This document shows positions 26,401 through 38,400 of a stretch of DNA of 64,000 nt, piece by piece. Under the pieces are notes generated by a model. It did no database searches. It saw only the letters and a list, made by a program, of their open reading frames with translations, and was not told where the DNA came from. Source of the stretch: Branchinecta lynchi (lineage: Eukaryota; Arthropoda; Branchiopoda; Anostraca; Branchinectidae); assembly GCA_023053575.1 (NCBI GenBank), contig JAKZAP010000008.1, positions 2,257,001 through 2,321,000 of the forward strand, read 5' to 3'. Each line of letters starts with the position of its first letter. Positions within the stretch are counted from its first letter, which is position 1. The position numbers were made by a program, and so were the translations under genes.

Positions 26401-29400
26401 TTAAAAATGAATGAAATGGCGTGTGACGTGGTGTCTGTGTGCGTGTCTCAGTACGAGTCAAAAGTGGCGTACTAGTCAAAGTTGGTCGAGCATCCGTCCT
26501 TGTCGTCAAATTACCGTCATTGGGAGTGCGAGGATGAGGAATAGATACAGACAGATCTGCAGCTTCCAAGTCTGTGTCATCATTAGATTGGGTTAGTGGG
26601 TTGCTAACGTCACTATTTCTAACTACATCCTCCCCATCCCCAAAATCGGAATCCTCCCTTTCTTCCTCCCCCTGGTCAGGTGGGTCAACCACCCAAGGGT
26701 TACGAGTTTTTCCCGGTTTTAACAAATCGTAGTGCACCGTCTTTTGCTTCAACTTTTTATGCATATGTTTTATGACGTAATCGACTACTCCGACCTTTGC
26801 AATCACACGATAAGGTCCTTCAAAATGAGTGTCATTCAACTTATGTGCTCTTCCCTTCTTCAAAATTCTTAAATAAACCACGTCTCCCACTTCGTGTGGT
26901 TTAAAATGTGACTTTTTATCATGCTGAAACTTTTGCGTATCCCTACTTTCATCAATATTTTTCCACACATGTTCGTAAGTTTTCTGCATCCTTCCAAGCA
27001 TTTCCGATTTATATGATACGTGTGAATCATAAAAGGTTCTGGATTTCATGAGGGCATCTACCGGCAGAACGGCGTCACGCAAAAACATGAGGAAAAAGCT
27101 GTTATCCTGTAAGGACTCATGGAAAGCGGTGTTCATGCAAAAAGAAACGTAAGAAAGCCAACTGTCCCAGTCATCTCGATGTGACTGGTCTACAAACTGA
27201 GACAAAATGGAAGCTATGTCTCTATGTCTTCTCTCTAAAATTCCCATTGAAGCAGGATGTTCCGCGCTAGAAAATTTGTGCACGATATTCATGTTTTTAC
27301 AAAAAACATCAACTTCTGAATTTTTGAAATGACTACCATTATCAGACATCAGTGTGTGACAAAACCCAAATATGTGACAATATTTCTCAACAAAAGCTCT
27401 CAAAAATGTATTGGCTTTAGCGTCCACAATGGGTACTAGATGTACATGACGTGAAAAATAATCCGTAATCGATAATATGTACGTATTACCGTTGGACGTT
27501 TTCGGAAATGGTCCAACTAAATCAACAAAAACCATATCAAGTACTCCTGCAGGGACAGGCATTTCCTGCAGAGGAGCATTCGGAGTAACATTCATCGGTT
27601 CAGGACGATAAACAATCTCAAAGTCATACTCTTGCAGAGTTAGCGCCCAACGAGCTAGTCTTCCAGTAGGCTCTTTTGTCGTCATAAGCCAACGGAGACT
27701 GTTATGGTCAGTCTCTACTTTGAAGCGGGTACCATAAAGATACTGACGAAACTGCTTGATAAAATGAACTACGCTAAGTGCTTCCATCTCCGTAACTGTG
27801 TAATTAGCCTCAGCCTTATTAAGACGACGAGAACCATAATGCAATACAACTTCCCTCCCATCTTGCATTTGCGACAACTTACAAGCAATTGCCTCTTTTG
27901 AAGCATCTGTAGATAGTATGTAACCACCTTCTCCTGGTCTAGCTAAGCCAAGGATAGGCTCCACCATAAGTTTCTGTCGAAGAATATCAAAAGCTGCTTT
28001 TTCAACACTTTCGAACTTAAATGGAATGCCTTTTTTCATCAATGCCGTAAGAGGCATGGCGATCTGGGAAAAATCTGGTACGTATTTCCGGAACCACGAA
28101 AATAAACCGACCGCAGACCGAACTTCTTTTATGTTCGATGGATATTTCAGATTTTTAATCGCGGCAATTTTATTCGGATCCGGTTTTATTGTACCATTCG
28201 ACAAAACATGACCCAACACCGTAACTGAAGTAGCTAGAAACGAGCATTTGGAAGGACGTAGTTTTAGATGAGCCTCAATTACCTTATCTAACACAACCTC
28301 TAGACAATCTAACTGATCTTTCGTATCTCGTGTGTGAACCGTAACATCATCTAAAAAACATTCTAGGTACTTGAACAACAGGGATCTAAACACTCGTTCC
28401 ATCAAGCGTTGGAAGGTTGCTGGCATGTTGCACAGACCAAACGGCGCTCGAATGAAACGGAACAGGCCAAATGGAGTTATAAAACCTGTTTTATCCCTGT
28501 CCTCTTCCTCCACTAAACACTGGTAGAATCCTGACAAAAAATCTAACTGCGAAAAGACACGACTAAGAGACATGCGATCCAGCATATCTTGGATATTCGG
28601 TAAATTGTAGCAATCTTTCACCGTATCTCGATTCAATTTTCTGTAGTCGACAGCCATTCTATACTCTCCCAAATTCTTCTTCTTCAGTAAAATAACCGGT
28701 GAAGAGTAAGGTCCGTCGCATTCTTCTATTATCTTAGATTCTAGCAAACCATCTATCTTAGACTTCAGTATCTCACGCTGTGCATGGGGCACAGTGTAAG
28801 GGCGACTCTTAACGGGTGGTGCACCATTCGTATTAATCGCATGTGAAATGAGATCACAAGCGTCTAAATGCGATTCGTGCGTAGCAAAAGCTAGTCTCCG
28901 TTTGTACGCTAAATCTAAGAAGTGATTCTTGACTTGTTCTGATTCCAGATGTGACAAATCGAACAGTTCGGTGAATTCTTCTTTCGTCATATCCTTAGGG
29001 TCCTTAGGAACGGATAGATCACTAGGCTTAGTACTCGTATTGCTAACAGCGACGCTATTTATCAAACCAGACACATAGTTAATAACCCCTTGCGCATCAG
29101 AATGAATGTCTGACTCGCATAGCGGGACTAAGTAGCCTATCTCTGATTTACGAAGAGAAACAGGTTGATCTGATGTGTTGGTAACGAGTAAGCAGAAACG
29201 ACCACTCGTGGAAACCTCAACAACTTGATCTTCAATATCTAAACCTTTATACTGTTTCCCAGGAAAATAGCCTAACGTAGGTGTAGCTTTCTTCGTTTTC
29301 AAACAAACATCTATGCGGGAAATTGACGAAGGGTTAACGGTAACACGGTTTGATATGATAACAACAACTCGATCAGTAACCGGTATAGGCTCGCTACAAG

Positions 29401-32400
29401 CCTCGAAAACGGTCGCGTCTGTCAAAATCGGTGGCTCTACGGAACTGGCATTTTCCGGAGCGGAATGAAATCCAGCACTGACGTTAGGATTCGAACCTAA
29501 TTCAGATTTCTTCGCCTCAACTTTTGCCTCTACAGCCACAACATTACAATCTCGTGAGTCTTTAGACAATCTGTCTTTGAAGAAAACCTCACAAAATTCC
29601 GCGTCAAACATCAACTTATTACGCTTCATATCGGTGAAACCAATTACGAGAGGGTACGGCAACTCATCGCAAACATAAACTTCAAATGTAGCACATCTTC
29701 CATTCAACATCAGACTAATAACAGCGCGACTACTATATCTTAGCGAATTGCCTGTTATAGACCTAAAAGCCCCCTCCTCCTTCTCTTGTTCCACCACACA
29801 CGACTGATCTAGTTTCCTAAAAACACTAGACCTAATCAGAGATTTCGCCGCACCGGAATCAAAAAGTGAAAAAATGCTTCGATCCTTCGCGACAAAACAT
29901 TTAATCATTGGCAGATCTTGCCAATTTCCGGTATAAACCTCATTTACACGTTTGGCTGCAGGCAAAATTTTAACCGACGGGTCGCGAGCACCTGCTTTTA
30001 CTGGCGACCGGACGAGTTTAAATGAACGCGACATTTGACGGCGATATGTCCCACTTTGGAACAGCGATTGCAAATCGGCTTTCCATCTTTTGAGTACTTG
30101 TTCTGTGCCGGTCTCGAACCATTGGCAACAGAAACATTATGCTTGCGACCGCGTGAATAACCGCCTCGATAATTTTGAACGTGCGAATCACCACGACTAG
30201 CCGAAACGTTATTAGACGCACCTGCTGCCTTTACCAACGACCGCATACGCATAGCTGCTTCCACCTCTTCAGCATTTGCCAAAATCCCGACGCACTTTTC
30301 CAATTTAGCGGGCGACTTTTCATACAGGAGTTTCGCGTACTTATCGGGTAAACCATTTCGGATCTCGTGAATTACTACGCTGTCATTCACATCCTCACCA
30401 AAACGTTCGACGCATGCTTCTTTTACAAGGCCGCAATACGCGAGTAATGATTGGCCGGCTTCCAACGCGATTTGCCCGTATTTTAATTTCCTTCGATGAG
30501 TCGTACATGCAAAGCGGGTCTCGAACCCTTCTTTGAACGAGTCAAAGTCGCAATCCTTTGTAGCTACAAAAAATGAAAATGCATCGCCACTGAGCTTTAG
30601 ACCTAAGTACTCTTTCAACAGCGACCAATCCACAATTTTCGTCAAAATGTCCACCTTTTTCAAAAATTCCGATACGTCCGTCTTCCCTCCATAATCAGGA
30701 AGCGAACCCAACAATTTCAGTACGAGACTCGAATTATCGGCATTTAACTTAACTCTCACGTCGTCTTTCGTGTCACCCTCATCACTAGACATTTTGAAAA
30801 CCAACTGTAAAGGAACAAATTAATAATAGGCCTAACAAATAGTTCTCCAACAACTAATCAACGAGGCAAGACATCCCGTAATTCCCTCCCGTAAACAAAA
30901 CAAAATATTTCAACAATCCATATTCAAGAAAAAAAATTTTTTGGGGTTCAATATCCCTCGCTGCGACCACTGTTATCAAGCGTTAATTCGCTGTTACTAA
31001 GCGTTAATTTTACTACGTCTTTAATCTCTCTACTGTTACGGAAAGTTATCTGTTACGACATGGTCCCCGAGCGGTGTGGACCATGCTTAACAAATACCAA
31101 AATAAAAACACCCACTAAACTCTACCTCGTTGGTCAATTGTAGAAAAACATATTCGTGTATTTACATTTACAATACAATGGCGATAGATAGCAGGTAATA
31201 AATAAAACTCAACACTTAACTTTTAACATCTCCAGCAACGACCGTTCACCGGTCCCACTCAAAACAGACTGCCCAGCATTGTATTAAATTTCGCCCCAAT
31301 TCAAACTTGAATGGCTCAGGTTATTCATCGCCAGGAACCTGTTGTTACCTGGCGGAATTAAACTTATAGAAACCAAGGTGTCGTGAACTCCCTTGGTGAA
31401 AGTACACCTTGGTTACAGTTCTATGGACGCGCTTCAGAGCGGGTCAGCGCGCGGAGTAGCCAGCCCCTTGCACTATTTTTTCTGCGATAAGCAACGGCGA
31501 AGACGGAAGATGAGTAAACGGGTATCAACATCAGGTCAAAGCTAGAGTAAATACCTCTAGGTTAGTATGGTCGGGGTATTCATAGTCGCTGCATGGGACT
31601 AAAGACAGAAGTTCTGTCTACTGCGCTGACAGTAACTCTAAAACCATTGTGATTGTAGACCTAGTGCATCCTGTAATGACAGGCGCGCTTGAATTGACAG
31701 CCTAACCGCTCTTCTCTTTTGAAAATAGCCTTTTCAGTTCTATTTTTCTGCTCTCCGCGCTTTCTCATTTTGTCGTGCGAGAGAGAGAGAGATCTGTATA
31801 ATTAGACAAACAATGTTTTCAACGGATACGTCAGCTACGATTCTTCATCAGCGATATTTTGGCCCTTCTTGGCAAGGGTCCTCGTCAGGCTGTCAATCCT
31901 CTGGTCAATCCTCTTGTGTTTCCTTCCCCGAAGTTGAACCAGAGGATTGACAGCCTGACGAGGACCCTTGCCAAGAAGGGCCGAAATATCGCTGATGAAG
32001 AATCGTAGCTGACGTATCCGTTGAAAACATTGTTTGAATAAATGTTTTAAAGTCAGCTTGGGCTCAAAGAATATTTGTATATTTAGAAACTATCATAGCA
32101 TAACTAAATTCAGTTTCTTACACACACTAGGATTCAGCATTGAACACCGAAGTAAAAAAAAAAGGCACAAACCAGTTTCCGTAACGATTAGTGCGGACTG
32201 TAGGGGGTAGAAGTTTATTTTGCAATCGAGTTCGATTATTGAGAGGGGCTGTTTCCGGTAAGAGTGAGGAGAACTGTACATTTTCAGGTGGTTGGATACA
32301 CAGCGTTAGCTTCTCCGAGGACGGAACGAAGCTCTGCTGGGTTGGTCACGACTCTTCAGTGTCTGTTGTGGATTCTGCCAACAACATGGTAATGTACAAC

Positions 32401-35400
32401 TTGAAAACCGATCAGCTGCCGTTCACGAGCTGCCTCTGGATCTCAGATACCTCCGTTGTTGCTGCTGTAAGTGATCATCCCCAATCCCCATTTCTTTCAG
32501 TAATTTGCAGTTGGTTTCTGAATTTTAAGTAAAAGGCCCTGTTTTAATTTTGAAGAAAAAGATGACCAACTTCTATAAAAAAAAAAAAGCTTCGGTAGCC
32601 CTGCAAACCCACAAACTGTACCCATTTTTTAACAAGTGGATAATACAGTACGTAAACAATTATAATTTAGTTGTCGATATCATACGTATTTTTTTTAGTA
32701 TTTATGTGTCATAGCATGGACCAGATGGTTTAGACATAGTTCTGTTTTACACATTGTATTTTTGACTCGTCAGTTCGGAGGGAAATAAATAACCAAAACA
32801 TTTTGCCCTGTTCTACTAAGCTTTTTGGGAATCTCTTGGGGATTTTTTTCCAGCTAGGGTCTGTGCCCTTTGTGCTGCAGTGTTTTGGAAGGACTTGATG
32901 GAAGCCCAGAGAAAATAGAGGATATACAAGAGGGGTATCCAACCTCGAATTTACACAACCTCGAACCTGCCCTAAAAAGGTTGAAAGGAAATTTCAATGC
33001 AGTCTTAACAAGGTCCTAGCTGTCAAGAAGGAAACCCTAAGTGAACTAGGACCTGTTTCGTACTAGACCAAAATTTGTTTGTAAAGTTTTCAGGCCAAGT
33101 CGAGGTCATATACATTCAGGTTGGATACCCCCTCCTGTACATCAGATCGTGACTGGGGGGGGGGGGGGACTTCGGGCATGCCAGGACCTCACGCTGCATG
33201 TCAGTTGATACAAGCAGTGCGGCGTAAGTCTACTCTTGACGTCACTTGCACCCTTCGTGCCGTCGTTGACTCGACACTTTGTAAATGATGGACATATGAT
33301 AATGTTTGGCAGAGATTTTTGGCTCTGTATCCTAGTGATGAAATCCCCTAACACGGGGATTTGAGATACGGGAAATTTGAACGAAGTAAAGAAAAGATCG
33401 GCTCCTTTCCGTCTGTGCATTGTATATTTTCGTCGGCACATTTTCAAGTTGCGTCTACACGATGGGACCATGCTCTTCCCAAACCTTGAATCCGCTTTCT
33501 TTTACAGGGACATGGATGCTGCCCGATGTTGTATTCCTTGGCAAACGGCCAGCTCCAATTCGTAGGGAAGTTGGACAATAAGCTAAAGAAAGAGAGCGCT
33601 GGAATAAGGTAAAATTAGTTTGAGTAAGCTTAAAATCCATACAAGGAAAGCGCTTACTTCATATGATAACATAAAACAAGTTTTAGATGCGCTAAAGCCA
33701 GAGCCATGGCCAAAAAACAAAACATAAACGCAAATAAACAAAATCCAGAACAAATCTACCCCTGGAGTCACCCATCCCTATGGCGTGGTTCTACCCTGAT
33801 GAACCTCGCCAACTCTTTTATATTATCAAAACAACCTTCCTCGAACCCATTACGTCACACTCCCGTTCTTCCGTCTCTCCCCCATTCAGTCCGCCTCAAC
33901 ACATTGCGAATTGTTGCTGATACCCGTGGCTACTACCTATCCGTGCAAGCGCCATATGAGCTTACAGCCCTTATTCCGCCGACTCACTACCCACTCAAGG
34001 GGCAAGTTCGAACCTTCGGCGGGAATCATCCCTCTGTACAAAAATGCACAAACTGACAAACAGTTAGCCCCGTATGACAACTGTCGGTTTGTCTGACATG
34101 GATAGATTTAAACATTCAAATTTTGGAAGTTATGATAATTTTGAATTGACTGATTTAGTAAGATTCAGCGTTAACCGTCATCATCGGGGGCACGCGTACA
34201 GGCTTGCAAAATTAAGATTCCACATGGACGTTATTAAGTGGGTTTTTGGCAACAGAATTTTTGATTCTTGGAACAGCCTTACCGAAGATGCAGTTAATGC
34301 TGAATCGATCAATAGTTTCAAGTGCATTGTTTTGATGGGGTTTTCAACTCTGATCAGTTCGACTACCCGAAAATTTCTTAGAGTTATTTAGAGGCGAAAG
34401 CCTTTCCGCGTAGATTTGGCTGTGATGTCCAGTGCCTTTTGCTAGCTTATCTTACATACGTCCGTCCAGTTCTGGAATATGCAAGCCCACTATGGGGACC
34501 TGCAGCACTGCGTACTGTATACTTCATCCAAGAACTTGAGTCGGTGCAAAAGCGGGCCTTGTTCATTATTATTGGCGATACAGCTACCTTATGGTGAAGC
34601 GCTTGCTCTACTCGATCTTCCCACGTTGGCCCAAAGATACGAGCAGATTATCGTGAGATTTGGGAAGTTTCTTCTCTCCAAACCCCAGCATCGAGACATC
34701 TTACTACCCACTGCACCGCCTAACAGCCGTACGCGTCACCAAAATAAACTGGTTCCAGTAGCTTCGCGAACGAACCGCCACGCAAATTCGTTTGTACCTT
34801 TTTTTTACGGATTTGCTAAACAAAGCCGAGTGATATTTTCTCTTTCTTTTTTGTTTTTTTGTGTTAGTTTGTTATTTAGTATAGTGAAGCAACGCAAATT
34901 AGCTGTCAGCTACGATGTTGTCTAAATAATCCTATCTCTCTCTCTCTTCTCTTGCTTTGTATTATTATTATTATAGCTCTAAATGTTCTAATTTCTTTGC
35001 AGTGCCTTTAAGAGGTTCCAGACGATGGATCGCCAGGCACGTAGCGAGATCGAGGACACGAGCCTCGGGACAGTCCATCAGAACGCTATTAGCGGGACAT
35101 GTCTCTACAAAGGAAACAAGTCTTCCGCGTCACATTTTTCTACTTCGGGCATAGATGGACAGGTGGTTGTCTGGGATATAAAGGTAAGGAGTCCCTACGT
35201 ACGAATTGGTTTAGTTTCAGTTGAAAATTGTCGCAATGACAAAGACTAAAGGTGATCTTTAATTTAATGGCGAGTCTTTGCCATTGTGGCGATCTATGAT
35301 TCACTCTCTAAAAAGCTTGTTGTTTTTTGTGTGTTCATTTTCATGTTACAGTAATTATTTTAAATACTTTTCATTGATTTTGATTTTTAATAGTTCTTTT

Positions 35401-38400
35401 TATTGTGAACTGTAGGTGAAAAGAATAGTAAAGCTAATAGAATTTATTAAAAAAAAAAGAAAAAAAAAGCGAGAACTCGTCGAGCGCCAGAACTGACGGA
35501 AAGTGGTTGCGCCTCGGTTGCGCTTATAACATCTCGTCGTTTCGCCACTTTCCACGCACGGAGTGGGTTCGCTTTACAAAATTATAGGAGTGCCAGAACG
35601 ACCATTGGCCTCTGCAGAGCTCGGCCCCGCCACGTGGGCCTGTCTACGAGGTTCCGACATTAAGCCGCGTTCGATTTTGCCTTGTCCCGGTCCTGTCTCA
35701 GTCCTGTCAGCCAAATGCCGTTTTATTTAACTGCCTTGTCCGCTTAGTGCCGTTTTATTTATCATGTCAGCTGACAATTGTCAGTGCCCTGTCAGACAGG
35801 ACGCCGTGAATGATGACATGCTCGCGGAGCAAGTTTCGGTCCTGTCTCGGTTAGATTTCTCGACTGCGTTTTATTTGCGTTGTTTGTTCGCTGAGTCATT
35901 CATTTGACATTCTTGAATAAAACGGGCTTGAACCGTGACAAGGCAGTAAAGGCAGGACCGAGACAAGGAGGACTCAAATTGAACTTAGTTGCGTTTTTAC
36001 AGATACCATGGTATCTGATACTACGGTCTAAAGGCGCTTTTGGATTTATCGTGGTATCTTCAAAAGACGTTTTTGCAGTTATCGTGGTATCTGAAAATTT
36101 TGATCAGTTTTTGCCAAATTGGTAGGAAAGAAGTTTGGCACTTAGTGACGTGACTGAATATCAGGTTTTCTTTTTTGATGACTTCGAAAAACGCAATTAC
36201 GTATATCAGATACCACGGTTACTGCAGAAACGACTAACTGCAGATCCAGTTATCGTGGTAACAGATACCATGGTATCTGCTAAAACGCAACTACGGTAAC
36301 TACAGCCTAGACCAGAATGCAGGATGTTTCTCCAGCCATTTCTAACGCCTTTACCGTCGACTGTGCTATTGCCCCGAGCCTCGGAAAGGCGGAAATAATT
36401 GTATATAACATAGTCCTCTCGTTGTCTCGCCTTAGTGATACAGTATCACGAATCTCTTCCCACCCATTCACGATCCTCCCAGAAGTAGACCCCCCCGGGA
36501 AAAATCCCAGAAAATCCCCAAATTAACACCAGTAATTTGCACTCACGATAGACACAAAAGCTTCGTTCCATCTTTCGTGACACTTTTTAATTCTCACGAC
36601 TAAAAATGAATTTGTTTTGTTCCATTTGCATTTATATGATTTGGTTGTGCTTAAATTGTATATATATATATTGACATCTGCAAATCTGCTGTAAATGTCC
36701 GTTGACAACATTTTCATGTATTATATGTTGACGAGAAATGCAAATTCGGCATGATTGCTGTGAAAGTCATTTTTAAATTAAATTCTACTCTAACTCTACG
36801 AAGATAGATTGACTTCGAAATTCAAAAATTATTTCTGGTTTGTCTGTCGCGGTAAATGTTCCTTGTGTAAGTTCAGTTTCACCTACAAATTTGAATTCAT
36901 CCACCCATTGGCAATCGGGTCAGAGAATCTTGCGGGCTTCACGAACCCCGACGGGCACTCGCTCGATCGTTAAGTATTAGCTGCGTCCTCTGTCACCGGG
37001 GTACTTCGCTGGTGGTTTCTCTTTTTCTCGTGTTGCCGTCTTTGGATGCATGGGTGGCTGCTTCCTTGTGCTGTAAAGCGTTCTAGGACTCACCAGTGTC
37101 TGGTTATTCCTGACCCTCACGAGAACCTGGTCGGAAGGCAGGTTCTGGGAGGATCCACAAGAAGCGTGGTACACCCTTATTACAGTAACTGTTAGTTACT
37201 ATGTTCTTTCCAAGCCCGTAGAAAACTACACCTACGTTGCCAGGCAACGTGAAGTGTTGCGAGAGCAACACTTTGGTTTTGTTTCTTCGCTAACGGTTAA
37301 ATGCTGAATTTGTCAACACATCGAGGTTTTCAAAATGGTATGTTCCAGTCCATGAAGAATATATGTGTTCACTTGGTTATCCTCAGGTTTGAAGAAAAAA
37401 ACAACAGAATATCGGAAGTAGAGGCCAACTTTCTAATATCACCGCTTAGAAAGGAGCAAAGGATAAGCTCTAATTTCTTTAGCAGTGAGAGAACTTGTAA
37501 AGTTTAAGAGGCCCATCTGATGTCATTTCTCTTCCTCACTCCCAAATGTAAGAAATGGAATGATAAACGCAGCTGCAATCACGAACAGAAATGGGTAGAA
37601 ACAATAGATGGCAGCACTTTCGGACCTGTGGGAAAATGACACTTTTTTGATGCTGTAAATTTATCTATTTATCACTAAAAGAAGATATATTGGCTGTGGG
37701 GCCAGGGAACTGCCGCACATATTTCGCACTTATAGATTTTAGTCCATCTTCAGTTAAAAGCTGGTTCCTGTCTGCTTGCCTGCTAGAACGGAGCTTTCCT
37801 CTCGAAAGCAGAAACATGGTTTGATGAAACGAAAGCTTGGCTGCATAACTTCAGACAGTCCTCTCTGACATAGGCTACACAACTCCACTTCACTTCACCG
37901 ATATAGGCTCTGGCTCAGTTACAAGCAAAAACCATCCTTTTTGGCCCCAGGCAAGAGTTCTACGGAGCTTTCCGAAATGTAATGTCATATTCATCAATCC
38001 GGCCTAAGGTCCACACTTTCCGTAAAACCCGCATACGTTAGACCCTTGCCGTCTTCTAGTAATAAGACGAAATCGAGCGACTAGAAAAAAAAAACCAAAA
38101 ACACGAAAAAAACAAAGTGTTGCTCTCGCAACACAATTACTGCGCTGACCGTTTAACCTTCTCGATATAGTAATCAGTTACTATTTGCTCACTACGCTTT
38201 GGAGCATAGTAGGCGCGGTAATTACGATCTCTGTGGCGCGATATTTTGCCGAAAGTAGAAAAATACGTTCCAGCCTTGACGCCAAGAAGTCGTTACAACA
38301 AGCGTAGTTACTACGGTAAGTAGGGTAAAACACGACAAAAGAATATACTTTTAGACCAGAGTTGCGTTTTCAGACACTTGTGTTTTCCCTGAGTTTAGCA

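Larger units (their letters stand above)
20657..31417 (-). mobile_element. Ty3/Gypsy-type LTR retrotransposon with nested LINE
   Basis: The two 447-bp LTRs (20657-21103 and 30971-31417) appear identical by eye. They begin TG and end CA and are flanked by GTTC on both sides (20653-20656 and 31418-31421). The coding strand is minus: a primer-binding-like TGG two bases inside the 5' LTR at 30971, gag (30804-29998), pol (30073-26138), a purine tract at 21104-21116, then the 3' LTR. Order PR-RT-RNaseH-IN places it in Ty3/Gypsy. A separate LINE occupies about 21.45-25.34 kb. Identical LTRs mean a very recent insertion into ARPC1 intron 5. No env-like frame is seen. Confidence 0.93.
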
